From Thermomonospora echinospora (GTDB lineage Bacteria; Actinomycetota; Actinomycetes; Streptosporangiales; Streptosporangiaceae): a DNA stretch of 64,000 nucleotides. Under the pieces are notes generated by a model. The model was given only the letters and a program-made list of their open reading frames with translations, was not told the DNA's origin and made no database searches. Numbering within the stretch: the stretch's first letter is position 1; each line of letters opens with the position of its first letter. Of the stretch, positions 36,107 through 46,018 are shown one piece after another. The DNA is taken from positions 647,499 to 711,498 of the forward strand of contig NZ_FNVO01000001.1 in NCBI RefSeq assembly GCF_900108175.1, given 5' to 3'. The position numbers and the translations under genes are program-made.

Positions 36107-37159
36107 GTGAGGATGAGATCCGTCCACCCAGCCGCTCTGGCCGGCGCCGCCGCGATGGCGGCCGCCACCACACTGCTGGCCGTACCGGCGGCGAACGCCG
36201 CCCCGGCACGGCCCGACCCCGCCAAGCTGGCCACCACCCTGGCCGAGCGGCTGGGATCGCGCACCGCCGGCTCCTACTACGACTCCGCCAGCGGCAAGCT
36301 CGTGGTCACCGTGGCCGACGACACCGCCGCCCGGACCGTCAGCCAGACCGGCGCGGTGCCGCGCCGGGTCGCCCGCAGCGGCGCCGACCTGGAGAAGATC
36401 ACCGCCGCCTTCGAGCGCTCCATCAAGGTGCCCGGCACCGCCTGGGCCGTCCAGCCCGCCGCCAACCAGGTGCTGCTGTCGGTCGACGAGAGCGTCACCG
36501 GCGCCAAGCTGGCCAAGGTGCGCGCCGTCGCCGCCAGGTACGGCAGCGCCGTGCGCATCGAGCGGGTCTCCGGCAAGTTCGAGACCACGATCGCCGGCGG
36601 CCAGGCCATCTACACCGGCGGCTCGCGCTGCTCCCTCGGTTTCAACGTGCGCAGCGGCAGCACCTACTACTTCCTGACCGCCGGGCACTGCACCAACATC
36701 GGCTCGACCTGGTACGCCAACTCCAGCCAGTCCACCGTGCTGGGCACCCGCGCCGGCAGCAGCTTCCCCGGCAACGACTACGGCATCGTCCGCTACACCA
36801 ACACCAGCATCGCCAAGCCCGGCACCGTGTACCTGTACGGCAGCGGCGAGCAGGAGATCACCTCCGCCGGTAACGCCTACGTGGGCCAGGCGGTCCGCCG
36901 CAGCGGCAGCACCACCGGCGTCCGCAGCGGCACCGTGACCGCGCTCAACCAGACCGTCGTCTACTCGCAGGGCAGCGTCTCCGGCCTGATCAGGACGACG
37001 GTGTGCGCCCAGCCGGGGGACAGCGGCGGCTCGCTGTTCGCCGGCACCACGGCGCTGGGGCTGACCTCGGGCGGCAGCGGCAACTGCACCACCGGCGGGA
37101 CGACCTTCTTCCAGCCGGTCACCGAGCCGCTGAGCGTCTACGGCGTCAGCATCTACTGA
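36107..37159 (+). CDS. Secreted streptogrisin/alpha-lytic-type S1 serine protease
   Basis: 350 residues: a Sec signal peptide ([23 protein letters not shown] region), a propeptide (~residues 35-170) and a chymotrypsin-like domain. The triad is visible as His in FLTAGHCTN, Asp in GNDYGIVRY and Ser in [10 protein letters not shown]. Cysteine pairs around RCSLGF/GHC and VCAQ/GNC fit the family's disulfides. The propeptide acts as folding chaperone in this family. I choose the GTG at 36107, four bases after AGGAGG. The AT-richer 150 bases upstream probably hold the promoter. Confidence 0.95.
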   Translation: MRMRSVHPAALAGAAAMAAATTLLAVPAANAAPARPDPAKLATTLAERLGSRTAGSYYDSASGKLVVTVADDTAARTVSQTGAVPRRVARSGADLEKITAAFERSIKVPGTAWAVQPAANQVLLSVDESVTGAKLAKVRAVAARYGSAVRIERVSGKFETTIAGGQAIYTGGSRCSLGFNVRSGSTYYFLTAGHCTNIGSTWYANSSQSTVLGTRAGSSFPGNDYGIVRYTNTSIAKPGTVYLYGSGEQEITSAGNAYVGQAVRRSGSTTGVRSGTVTALNQTVVYSQGSVSGLIRTTVCAQPGDSGGSLFAGTTALGLTSGGSGNCTTGGTTFFQPVTEPLSVYGVSIY

Positions 37160-37189
37160 TCCCCGGCCCCCCGAACCGAAGCTCCCGAC

Positions 37190-37225
37190 CCGGCCGGCCG
37201 CAGGTCCCCGCTCGCGGCCGGCCGG
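37190..37225 (+). terminator. 12-bp-stem hairpin after the S1 protease gene
   Basis: Arms 37190-37201 and 37214-37225 (CCGGCCGGCCGC type) pair perfectly with a 12-base loop, 30 bases after the stop codon. Confidence 0.75.
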
Positions 37226-37302
37226 CCGAAAACCGGCCCCCGCCCGCATGGCCCGCCTCCCTCCGGTCAAAACGTCCATTGGGACCGTGAGAGGAGGCCG
37301 AT

Positions 37303-37647
37303 GTGCACGAACGTGTCTCCCCGGAGGTCGAGACCCTCTGGGAGGAGTTCCACCACGCCGTCAACATGAGTTCGCAGGAACTGCGGACGTGGCTGCTGAC
37401 CGAGGCCAGCGGGGAGGTGGAGTTCCCCGCGGACCCCGACCTGAACGTGCCAGAACTGGGCGGCCGTGTGCTCCAGGTGCTCAGCAAGCGCAAGGTGGAC
37501 CTGACCGGCGACGACATCGAGACGATGCGCCAGGTGGTCGGCACCGTGTCCCGCCGGCTGGCCGACCCGCCCCGCAAGGGGGCCGGGGACGACCACTGGC
37601 GGCACGCCCTGATGACTCTGGGGCACGACCCGCTCAAGCCCGCCTGA
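37303..37647 (+). CDS. DUF3140 domain protein
   Basis: 114 residues. The N-terminal VETLWEEFHHAVNMSSQELRTWLLTEAS stretch and the ETMRQVVGTVSRRL / DDHWRHALMTLGHDPLKP end are typical of the small actinobacterial DUF3140 family, whose function is unknown. No membrane segment or signal peptide is present. The GTG at 37303 is preceded by GAGGAGG. It is a single gene between two terminators. Confidence 0.85.
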   Translation: MHERVSPEVETLWEEFHHAVNMSSQELRTWLLTEASGEVEFPADPDLNVPELGGRVLQVLSKRKVDLTGDDIETMRQVVGTVSRRLADPPRKGAGDDHWRHALMTLGHDPLKPA

Positions 37648-37689
37648 CCCGCGTTCGGGGAACGGGCCTCGGCCCCCGGAACGCGGGTC
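37646..37689. terminator. Bidirectional hairpin between DUF3140 and the isomerase gene
   Basis: GACCCGCGTTC (37646-37656) pairs with GAACGCGGGTC (37679-37689). An inner GGGG/CCCC stem extends it with one bulge. The left arm begins in the DUF3140 stop codon. Confidence 0.85.
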
Positions 37690-37708
37690 GGGTGTTTCCC
37701 CTGGGCCG

Positions 37709-38521
37709 CTACCCGTCCAGGACGTGCTCGCGGAAGCGCTCCAGGCACAGCGCCAGGACCCGCGGGCCCGGCATCGCCCACAGCTCCTCGTTGAAGATCT
37801 CCACCTCGATCGGGCCGTCGTAGCCGGCCGCGTCCACCGCCTGCCGTAGCCGCCGCAGCTCCACGCAGCCGTCTCCGAGCAGGCCCCGGCCGGTCAGCAC
37901 CCCGGCCGGCAGCGGGGTGGTCCAGTCGGCGACCTGGAAGATCGCCAGGCGGTCCTCTCGCCCGGCCCGGCCGATCATGCGGTAGGCGTCCGGGTCCCAC
38001 CACAGGTGATAGGTGTCCACCACCACCCCGACCTGTTCGGGAGGGTGCGGTGCGGCCAGCTCCAGCGCCTGGCCGAGTGTGGCGACCACGCAGCGGTCCG
38101 AGCAGAACATCGGGTGCAGCGGCTCGATCGCCAGCCGCACCCCGTACCGGCCCGCGTACGGGGCCAGCTCGGCCAGCGCGTCGGCCACCCGGTCGCGGGC
38201 GCCGTCCAGATCCCGCGACCCGCCCGGCAGGCCGCCGCTGACCAGCACCAGCACCGGGGCTCCCAGCTCGGCCGCCTCCTCGACGGCCCGGCGGTTGTCG
38301 GCGAGCGCTCCGTCCGCGGTGAAGAAGCCGCCCCGGCACAGGGAGGTGGCCCGGACCCCGGCCTCCCGCAGCAGCTTGGCCGTGCGGGTCAGGCCGTACT
38401 CGGCGACCGGCTCCCGCCACAGCCCGACGCCCCGCACCTCGGCGGCGGCGCAGCCCGCCACGACGTCCGGCAACGGCCAGTACCGGGTCGTCCACTGGTT
38501 GAGGCTGAACCGCTCGATCAC
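37709..38521 (-). CDS. Sugar phosphate isomerase/epimerase-type TIM-barrel protein
   Basis: 270 residues of the xylose-isomerase-like TIM-barrel (AP endonuclease 2) family. IEPLHP, VVDTYHLWWDP and the C-terminal GPIEVEIFNEELW hold the expected metal-binding Glu/Asp/His residues. It would isomerise or epimerise a sugar or keto-sugar. The GTG start overlaps the DUF993 stop by 4 bases. It is the last gene of the six-gene operon 43651-37709 that is headed by an ABC importer and by LacI operators. Confidence 0.9.
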   Translation of the reverse strand: MIERFSLNQWTTRYWPLPDVVAGCAAAEVRGVGLWREPVAEYGLTRTAKLLREAGVRATSLCRGGFFTADGALADNRRAVEEAAELGAPVLVLVSGGLPGGSRDLDGARDRVADALAELAPYAGRYGVRLAIEPLHPMFCSDRCVVATLGQALELAAPHPPEQVGVVVDTYHLWWDPDAYRMIGRAGREDRLAIFQVADWTTPLPAGVLTGRGLLGDGCVELRRLRQAVDAAGYDGPIEVEIFNEELWAMPGPRVLALCLERFREHVLDG

Positions 38522-39675
38522 CGCTCCACCCCCTGGACGGCCAGCCAGGACCGCAGCCGGGTCACGGCCAACTCCGGGTCGGGCAGCAGCCCGGCCGCGT
38601 CCGCCAGCCGGTAGAGGCCGGCCAGGTGCGGCACCGAACGCGCGCTCTCCATCCCGCCGACCATGCGGAAGTGCCTCTGGTGCCCCGCCAGCCAGGCCAG
38701 GAAGACCGCGCCGGTCTTGTAGTGGCGGGTGGGCGCGGCGAAGACCGCCCGGGCCAGCGGCACGGTCGGCGCCAGGATCTCCCGGAACGCCGCGGGAGCA
38801 TCGGCGTCCAGCGCCTGCAGCGCGGCGGAGGCGGCGGGGGCGATCACGTCGAAGATCCCCAGCAGCGCGTCGCTGTGCCCCGACCCGTCGCCGGCGATCA
38901 GCTCGGGGTAGTGGAAGTCGTCACCGGTGTACATCCGCACCCCGGCCGGCAGGCGGCGGCGCAGCGCCACCTCCCGGCCGGCGTCCAGCAGTGAGACCTT
39001 GACGCCGTCCACCCGGCCGGGATGCGCCTCGATGATCGACAGCAGCAGGTCGGCGGCGGCGTCCGGATCCGGCGAGCCCCAGTAGCCCGCCAGCGCGGGA
39101 TCGAACATCGGGCCCAGCCAGTGCAGCACGGCCGGGCGGCGCAGCCCGCCCAGCAGCCGCCCGTAGACCTCGGCGTAGTCGTCCGGCCCCCGGGCGGCGG
39201 CGGCCAGTTGGCGGCTCGCCATGATCACTGGGATCGCCCCCGCGTCCTCCACCACCGCCAGCTGCTCCTCGTAGGCGGCGATCACCCGGTCGAGCGGGGC
39301 CGGGCCCGGCCCGAGCTGGTCGGTACCCGCCCCGCAGACGATCCGCCCGCCGCAGGCCCGTGCCTCCGCGCCGCTGCGCCCGATCAGCTCCCTGGCGGCC
39401 GGCCAGTCCAGGCCCATGCCGCGCTGGGCGGTGTCCATCGCCTCGGCGACCCCGAGCCCGTAGGCCCACAGATGGCGGCGGAACGCCAGCGTCGCCTCCC
39501 AGTCGACCGCGGCCGGGGAGCCGGGCGTGTTGTCGGCGAACGGGTCGGCCACCACATGGGCGGCCGCGTAGGCGATCCGCGAGGTCAGGGGGGACGACGG
39601 GCGCGGGTGGGCGCGCGGCTCACCCGGGGTGTGGGCGTACAGCGCGCCACCCTCGCCCGGCAGCCAGATCTTCAC
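38518..39675 (-). CDS. DUF993 (dihydrodipicolinate synthase-like) protein
   Basis: 385 residues of the DUF993 family, a TIM-barrel related to dihydrodipicolinate synthase/aldolases. Characteristic stretches are YAAAHVVADPFADNTPG, AYGLGVAEAMDTAQRGMGL, CGAGTDQL, GVKVSLLDAGRE and YTGDDFHYPELI. The lysine in VDGVKVSL is the best candidate for a Schiff-base residue. The family has no established reaction. A retro-aldol step on a keto-sugar is inference from the fold and the operon. It starts at GTG 39675, overlapping the dehydrogenase stop, and ends overlapping the isomerase start. Confidence 0.88.
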   Translation of the reverse strand: MKIWLPGEGGALYAHTPGEPRAHPRPSSPLTSRIAYAAAHVVADPFADNTPGSPAAVDWEATLAFRRHLWAYGLGVAEAMDTAQRGMGLDWPAARELIGRSGAEARACGGRIVCGAGTDQLGPGPAPLDRVIAAYEEQLAVVEDAGAIPVIMASRQLAAAARGPDDYAEVYGRLLGGLRRPAVLHWLGPMFDPALAGYWGSPDPDAAADLLLSIIEAHPGRVDGVKVSLLDAGREVALRRRLPAGVRMYTGDDFHYPELIAGDGSGHSDALLGIFDVIAPAASAALQALDADAPAAFREILAPTVPLARAVFAAPTRHYKTGAVFLAWLAGHQRHFRMVGGMESARSVPHLAGLYRLADAAGLLPDPELAVTRLRSWLAVQGVER

Positions 39676-40823
39676 CTGGCCAGCTCCGGGACGTCGAGGC
39701 GGCGGCCCTCCCGCCAGGAGCGCAGGCCCAGCTCGGCGAGCTGGACGCCGCGCGCCCCCGCGTAGAAGTCCCACGGGAACGGGCCGTCCTCGGCGACATG
39801 GCGCAGGAACGCCTCCCACTGCACCCGGAAGCCGTTGCCGAAGTCGGCGTTGTCGGGCACCTCCTGCCACTGCGCGCGGAAGTCCTCGGTGGCCGGCAGG
39901 TCGGGGTTCCACACCGGCTTGGGCGTCGTCGCCCGGTGCTGGACCCGGCAGCGCCGCAGCCCCGCCACGGCGCTGCCCTCCGTGCCGTCCACCTGGAACT
40001 CCACCAGCTCGTCGCGGAACACCCGGGTCGCCCACGAGGAGTTGATCTGGGCGACGATGCCGCCCTCCAGCTCGAAGATCCCGTAGGCGGCGTCGTCGGC
40101 GGTGCAGTCGTAGGGCTTGCCGTCCTCGTCCACCCGTTCGGGGATGTGCACGGCGCCCAGGCACTGTACCGACCGCACCGGTGCGATGATCTCGTCCAGC
40201 ACGTACCGCCAGTGCGCGAACATGTCCAGGATGACGCCGCCGCCGTCCTCGGCCCGGTAGTTCCAGCTCGGCCGCTGAGCCTGCTGCCAGTCGCCCTCGA
40301 ACACCCAGTAGCCGAACTCGCCGCGCACCGACAGGATCCGGCCGAAGAAGCCGCCCTCCACCAGCCGCCGCAGCTTGCGCAGGCCCGGCAGGAACAGCTT
40401 GTCCTGCACGATGCCGTGCCGCACGCCGGCCTCCTCGGCCAGGCGGGCCAGCCGCAGCGCCTCCGCCAGTTCCTCGGCCAGCGGCTTTTCGGTGTAGACG
40501 TGCCGGCCCGCCGCGATGGCGGCCTCGATGCCCTGCACCCGCTCGGAGGTGACCTGGGCGTCAAAGTAGACCTGCACGTCGTGCCGGGCCAGCGCCGCCG
40601 CCAGGTCGGTGGACCACTCGGTGAGCGCGTGCCGCTCGGCGATGGCGCGCAGCTTGGCCTCGTTGCGGCCGACCAGGATGGGCTCGGGCCACAGCACCGT
40701 GCCGTCGGCCAGGGCCAGCCCGCCCTGCTCCCGGATCGCCAGGATCGAGCGGACCAGGTGTTGGCGGTATCCCATCCGGCCGGTCACGCCGTTCATGACG
40801 ATCCCGATGGACCTGCGTGTCAT
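39672..40823 (-). CDS. Gfo/Idh/MocA-family oxidoreductase
   Basis: 383 residues. The N-terminal Rossmann fold starts IGIVMNGVTGRMGYRQHL and contains the conserved VYTEKPLAEE motif. The C-terminal alpha/beta domain shows GGGVILDMFAHWRYVLDEI, with the aspartate/histidine pair expected at the active site. Such enzymes oxidise or reduce a sugar hydroxyl with NAD(P). Coupled by a 4-base overlap to the DUF993 gene, it likely performs the first intracellular step on the imported compound. The ATG is at 40823, 40 bases after the ATPase gene. Confidence 0.93.
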   Translation of the reverse strand: MTRRSIGIVMNGVTGRMGYRQHLVRSILAIREQGGLALADGTVLWPEPILVGRNEAKLRAIAERHALTEWSTDLAAALARHDVQVYFDAQVTSERVQGIEAAIAAGRHVYTEKPLAEELAEALRLARLAEEAGVRHGIVQDKLFLPGLRKLRRLVEGGFFGRILSVRGEFGYWVFEGDWQQAQRPSWNYRAEDGGGVILDMFAHWRYVLDEIIAPVRSVQCLGAVHIPERVDEDGKPYDCTADDAAYGIFELEGGIVAQINSSWATRVFRDELVEFQVDGTEGSAVAGLRRCRVQHRATTPKPVWNPDLPATEDFRAQWQEVPDNADFGNGFRVQWEAFLRHVAEDGPFPWDFYAGARGVQLAELGLRSWREGRRLDVPELAR

Positions 40824-40863
40824 CCCTGGGGGTTCCTTCCTGCCGGGGTACGGGGCGGACGTG

Positions 40864-41708
<845 letters not shown>

Positions 41709-41712
<4 letters not shown>

Positions 41713-42728
41713 CCCTTCAACGCCGCGTCGTTGGCCCAGTAGTCCGCGGGCGGCTTCGGGTCGGTGATCATTCCGGCCTGGGCGAAGACGTCGATGGTCT
41801 GCTGCCAGTCGGCCTCGGTGTTGACGCCGGGGGCCTTGCCTTGGGTGGAGTCGGTGTGCAGCAGCGTCAGCGTCGTCTTGAACTGGTCCGCCAGCACCTG
41901 GGGCGGCGGGAGCTGCTCGGAGGCGCCCTTCATGGCGTCCACCGCGCCCTGCGGGTCGGACTGTGCGGCCGTCCACGCCTCGCTGGTGGCCGCCACCATC
42001 CGCTTGGCCAGGTCGGGCTTGCCGGTGATGAGCCGGTTGCCGGCCAGCAGTCCGTTGGAGTAGAAGTTCAGGCCCAGCTCGGAGTAGCGCAGGTACGACA
42101 CCGGCTTGCCGGCCTTGTGCTGCATGGTGGGGCCCTGGTCGCTGGCGTAGCCGATCAGCGCGTCGGCCTTGCCGGAGATGACCGCGGCGATCTTGCCGGC
42201 CGGGTCGACGTTCTGCAACTGGACGTCCTTGTCGGTCATCCCGTTGCGCTTGAGGAACACCGGGAAGGTTCGCGACAGCGCGTCCCCGGCGGTGATGGCG
42301 ATCTTCTTGCCCTTCAGGTCGGCCGGGGACCGGTAGTTCTTCTCGGTGAAGAACTGCAGCGAGGCCGGGGTGGTCTGCAGGAAGACGCCCAGGCTCTTGA
42401 CCGGCACGCCCTGGCCGACGCCCGCCAGCAGCGCCGGGGTGTCGGCCCAGCCGAAGTCGCTCTGCCCGGCGCCGGTGGCCTGCACGGTCTTCTGCGACCC
42501 CTGGCCGGGCCGGATCTGCAGGTCGATGCCGTGCTTCTCGTAGATCTTGCGGGTCTTGCCGTAGTAGAACGGCGCGTGCTCGCCGTAGGGGTACCAGTTG
42601 AGGGTCAGGGTGACCTTGTCGAGCTTCTTGCCCCCGGCGGTGGTGGTGGTCTCGCCGTCCCCGCCGCAGGCGGCGGTGGCCAGCAGGAACGCCGGGATCA
42701 GAGCGATGATGAGGCCGCGCGGTCGCAT
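41709..42728 (-). CDS. NMT1/THI5-like ABC substrate-binding lipoprotein
   Basis: 339 residues. The lipoprotein signal ends in LLATAAC (lipobox cysteine near residue 20), followed by an acidic, Thr-rich linker. The mature domain begins VTLTLNWYPYGEHAPFYYGK, the hallmark of the NMT1/THI5 family that binds pyrimidines, sulfonates, riboflavin or aromatic acids. QSDFGWADTPALLAGVGQGV and NYRSPADLKGKKIAI fit too. The ligand cannot be named. The company of sugar enzymes is unusual for this receptor class. Confidence 0.93.
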
Positions 42729-42760
42729 GGGCCCTCCTCGGTGGGGCGGGGGTGGTGGTC

Positions 42761-43651
42761 TCACAGAGTGGTGGTCACGGAGTCGGCGCGGCGGCTGGCG
42801 TGCCAGGGCAGCAGGACCTTCTCGGCCAGCTCCACCAGCGCGAACAGCACCACGCCGAGCAGGGACATGATCAGCAGCCCGGCGAACAGCATCGGGGTGT
42901 CGAGATTGCCGTTGGCCTGCAGGATGACGTAGCCCAGGCCCTCGTTGGCGCCGACGAACTCGCCGACCACCGCGCCGGTGACGGCCAGCGTCACCGCCAC
43001 CTTGAGCCCGGCGAACAGATGCGGCAGCGAGGCCGGGAAGCGGATCTTGGCGAAGGTCCGCCAGGGGCCGGCGCCCATGGTGGCCGACAGCTCCAGCATC
43101 TCCGGGTCGATCGACTTCAGCCCGGTGACCATCGAGATCACCACCGGGAAGAAGGCGATCAGCACCGCCACCACGATCTTGGGGGTGATGCCGAAGCCCA
43201 GCCACACCACGAACAGCGGCGCGATGGCGATCTTCGGGATGACCTGGGCGAACAGCAGGACGGGGTAGAGGGTCTTCTCCAGTTCGGCCGAGTGCACCAT
43301 CAGCACCGCCGACAGCACTCCCAGGACGACCGCGATGGCGAAGCCCAGCAGCGTCTCGTAGGTGGTGACCCAGCTGTGCTCCAGCAGGTAGCCGGCCCGG
43401 TCGCGGACGACCTGCAGCGTGGTGCCCGGTGAGGGCACCAGGTAGGGCTCCACCAGCCTGGCGGCCGAGACCGCCCACCAGGCGGCGAGGCAGGCCGCCA
43501 GCAGCGCGACCGGCCGCCAGGTCCGTTCGGCCGCGGCGGCGAGCCGCTCGCCGGCGCCGGGGCCGGCCCGCCGGGCGGGCGTGTCCGGCCCGCCGGTCCC
43601 GGACGGCGCGCCCGGGACGGGGGCCGTCGTGGAAGGGGTCTGCCGACTCAC
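42761..43651 (-). CDS. ABC importer permease (SsuC/TauC type)
   Basis: 296 residues with about six to seven membrane helices and the EAA loop region MLELSATMGAGPWRTFAKIRFP, typical of the binding-protein-dependent permease family used by taurine/sulfonate importers. A 60-residue Pro-rich cytoplasmic tail precedes helix 1. I choose the GTG at 43651, five bases after GGAGGAG. It is the first gene of the operon and follows the paired LacI operator at 43721-43745. Confidence 0.93.
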   Translation of the reverse strand: MSRQTPSTTAPVPGAPSGTGGPDTPARRAGPGAGERLAAAAERTWRPVALLAACLAAWWAVSAARLVEPYLVPSPGTTLQVVRDRAGYLLEHSWVTTYETLLGFAIAVVLGVLSAVLMVHSAELEKTLYPVLLFAQVIPKIAIAPLFVVWLGFGITPKIVVAVLIAFFPVVISMVTGLKSIDPEMLELSATMGAGPWRTFAKIRFPASLPHLFAGLKVAVTLAVTGAVVGEFVGANEGLGYVILQANGNLDTPMLFAGLLIMSLLGVVLFALVELAEKVLLPWHASRRADSVTTTL

Positions 43652-43720
43652 GTGAACTCCTCCGGTCCCCGCTCGCTTCCGCCGCGGTGATCTCGATGGT
43701 GGAAACGGCCGCGCTCCCGA

Positions 43721-43745
43721 GAAAGCGCATTCTGAAAGCGCTTTC
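43721..43745. promoter_or_regulatory. Paired LacI-type operator upstream of the ABC/catabolic operon and lacI
   Basis: GAAAGCGCATTC (43721-43732, one mismatch) and the perfect palindrome GAAAGCGCTTTC (43734-43745) are centred 13 bases apart. They lie between the divergent permease and LacI genes. The same pair occurs at 48104-48128. Confidence 0.9.
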
Positions 43746-43844
43746 TGATACCGTAGATACCGCCGCGCGGAGCGGTCAATAGGCAGCCGGAGGGTTTCCC
43801 CCAAAGATCCGGCGGACGGTCATCGGCTGGGACGGGGCGGCGCT

Positions 43845-44891
43845 GTGGGCGAACGGGAAGCACGGACGCATGTGACGTTGGAGGACGTGGCGCGCTCGGC
43901 GGGCGTGTCGCTGGCCACCGCCTCGCGGGTGCTGGGCGGCACCGCCCGGGTCCGCGAGGACCTGCGGGAACGGGTGTTGGCCGCCGCCGACCGGCTGTCG
44001 TACATCCCCAACGCGCACGCCCGGGCGCTGGCGGGCTCCTCCAGCCAGGTGGTGGGTGTCATCTGCCACGACGTCAGCGACCCCTACTTCGCGGGCATCG
44101 CCGGCGGGGTGATGCGCGCCGCCGCCGCACACGGCCTGCTGGTCATGCTGGCCAGCACGTTCCGCGACCCCGCCCAGGAGGTCGCCTACCTGTCGATGCT
44201 GCGCGCCCAGCGGGCCCGCGCCATCCTGCTGATCGGGTCCGGCTTCGAGGACCGGGCGTGGGAGCGCGCGATGAACGCCGAACTGGAGCCGTACCTGCGC
44301 AGCGGCGGCCGGGTCGCGGTGGTCAGCCGGCACCGCGCCCTGAAGGTGGACGCCGTCCTGCCGGAGAACCGGGCGGGCGGCGCGGCGCTGGCCAGGGCCA
44401 TGCTCGACCTCGGCCACCGTGACTTCGCGGTGCTCAGCGGCCCGCGCACCCTCACCACCGTGGCCGACCGCCTGGCCGGGTTCCGCGAGGCGCTGGCGGA
44501 GGCCGGGGTGGAGCTGCCCGACGACCGGATCGTCGAGGAGTCCTTCACCCGCGACGGCGGCTACGCCGCGGCCACCGAGCTGATCCGCCGGGGGGTGCGG
44601 GCCACCTGCCTGTTCGCGGTCACCGACGTGATGGCCGTGGGGGCGCTGGCGGCCCTGCGCGACCACGGGCTGCGGGTGCCGCAGGATGTGTCCCTGGCCG
44701 GATTCGACGACATCCCCATCGTCCGCGACCTCACCCCGCCCCTGACCACCGTCGCCCTCCCGCTCGCCGAGATGGGGGAGCGGGTGATGGCGCTGGCGCT
44801 CCGCGAGACCCGGGGCAGCCGGGCCCGCATCGAACGCGTCGGCGGCGAGGTCATCCTCCGCCCCAGCACCGCCCCGCCCCGGCGTCCCTGA
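43845..44891 (+). CDS. LacI-family transcriptional regulator
   Basis: 348 residues. The N-terminal HTH reads VTLEDVARSAGVSLATASRVLGG and is followed by the hinge helix NAHARALAGSSSQVVGVI. The periplasmic-binding-protein-like effector domain ends in SLAGFDDIPIVRDLTPPLTTV. The GTG at 43845 is the only start compatible with the HTH. It is divergent from the ABC operon and upstream of the secreted-enzyme operon. Both carry the same operator, so it very probably represses both until a sugar-like inducer binds. Confidence 0.94.
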   Translation: MGEREARTHVTLEDVARSAGVSLATASRVLGGTARVREDLRERVLAAADRLSYIPNAHARALAGSSSQVVGVICHDVSDPYFAGIAGGVMRAAAAHGLLVMLASTFRDPAQEVAYLSMLRAQRARAILLIGSGFEDRAWERAMNAELEPYLRSGGRVAVVSRHRALKVDAVLPENRAGGAALARAMLDLGHRDFAVLSGPRTLTTVADRLAGFREALAEAGVELPDDRIVEESFTRDGGYAAATELIRRGVRATCLFAVTDVMAVGALAALRDHGLRVPQDVSLAGFDDIPIVRDLTPPLTTVALPLAEMGERVMALALRETRGSRARIERVGGEVILRPSTAPPRRP

Positions 44892-44972
44892 CCCACCGGG
44901 TGCGGCGTCCGCGGGATACGCCGCGGCTGTGGAAGGACGCCCGGGAAAAGCGCACGGAAAGGCGTACGGGAC

Positions 44973-45001
44973 GGCCCCGTCCCCGAGGTGGGGATGGGGC
45001 C
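44973..45001. terminator. 12-bp-stem hairpin between lacI and the LamG gene
   Basis: GGCCCCGTCCCC (44973-44984) pairs with GGGGATGGGGCC (44990-45001) through one G-U pair around GAGGT. Confidence 0.8.
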
Positions 45002-45018
45002 GCCTGCGCCGGTGCCCG

Positions 45019-46014
45019 CTAGGGACGGCCGGCCATGCGCCGGTACTGTTTCCAGATCTCCTGGGCGCTGACCGTGCGGTCCAGGAACATGAGGCTGTCC
45101 ATGCGGCAGTCGCACGGGTTCCGCTCGGCGGTGTTCTGCGGGAAGCTGCCGCCGATCTTGATGCCTCGGGGGTCGGTGGGCGAGGTCAGGTCCGGCTCCG
45201 GGGGACCGGAGACCCCCCACGGGTCGCCGGAGACCGTGAAGAAGCCGGTCAGCGGGCGGCCGTCCTTGTAGAGGGCCATGGTGCCCTGGTCGTAGTCGAA
45301 CGTGGCGGCCAGGAACACCCAGCGGCCGATCGGCAGGATCGACCGCCAGTCCTCGTCGGCGGCGAAGGTCTGCGAGGCGCCGCCGTCCACCCGGCGGCCG
45401 AGGGCGACCACCCGCAGCTCGCCGCCGACGTTGATGATCTCCAGCAGAGCCCGCACGCCGTGCCCGTCGGAGTCCCCGGTGAGCACCCCGGCCAGCCCGA
45501 TCGCGTTGTAGCGGTCACCGGGGTCGGCGGTGCCGGAATTGGGGGCCGGGCCCTCGCCGGTGCGCTTGAACCAGCCCATCACGGTGATCTGGCGCGCCCC
45601 GTTGAAGGCCCGCAGGGTCGGCACCCCGGTCGCCGAGTACACCCCGGCCTTCCAGTCGTCGTTGCCCGCGACCTGCGGATCGACCTGCCGGGTCTGGAGG
45701 GCCGAGCGGCTTCCCCGGTGGGCGTGGTCCTTGACGCGCATGGCCGCCCCGCCGTTCACCAGGTCCAGATCCGTCCCCGACCGGCCCCGGTCGCGTTCCC
45801 GCGCGGGGTCGCCGGGGACCGGGTGGTCGAAGTCGTAGTACATGACCAGGTGCGGCCGCAGGCTCGGCAGGACGTCGGGCCCGCCGGCCCGGGAGTGGGC
45901 CGACGCCGAGGCCGGGGTCCCCTGGACGGCACCGGCGGCCAGCGCACCGGCCAGCAGCGCGACCAGGAGGGCCGCCCGCAGGCGGCGCGTCATGCCGGTC
46001 TTCACATCGGTCAT
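45019..46014 (-). CDS. Secreted LamG/concanavalin A-like domain protein
   Basis: 331 residues with a Sec signal peptide (AALLVALLAGALAAGAVQG..ASA near residue 35). The body is a concanavalin A-like jelly roll: VMYYDFDHP, QITVMGWFKRTG, WVFLAATFDYDQGTMALYKDGRPL, IKIGGSFP and a C-terminal MDSLMFLDRTVSAQEIWKQY, as in LamG_3 domains. Such domains bind glycans. No catalytic residues are apparent. It starts 4 bases after the stop of the GSDH gene and is the second gene of that operon. Confidence 0.88.
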   Translation of the reverse strand: MTDVKTGMTRRLRAALLVALLAGALAAGAVQGTPASASAHSRAGGPDVLPSLRPHLVMYYDFDHPVPGDPARERDRGRSGTDLDLVNGGAAMRVKDHAHRGSRSALQTRQVDPQVAGNDDWKAGVYSATGVPTLRAFNGARQITVMGWFKRTGEGPAPNSGTADPGDRYNAIGLAGVLTGDSDGHGVRALLEIINVGGELRVVALGRRVDGGASQTFAADEDWRSILPIGRWVFLAATFDYDQGTMALYKDGRPLTGFFTVSGDPWGVSGPPEPDLTSPTDPRGIKIGGSFPQNTAERNPCDCRMDSLMFLDRTVSAQEIWKQYRRMAGRP

Positions 46015-46018
46015 TGCG

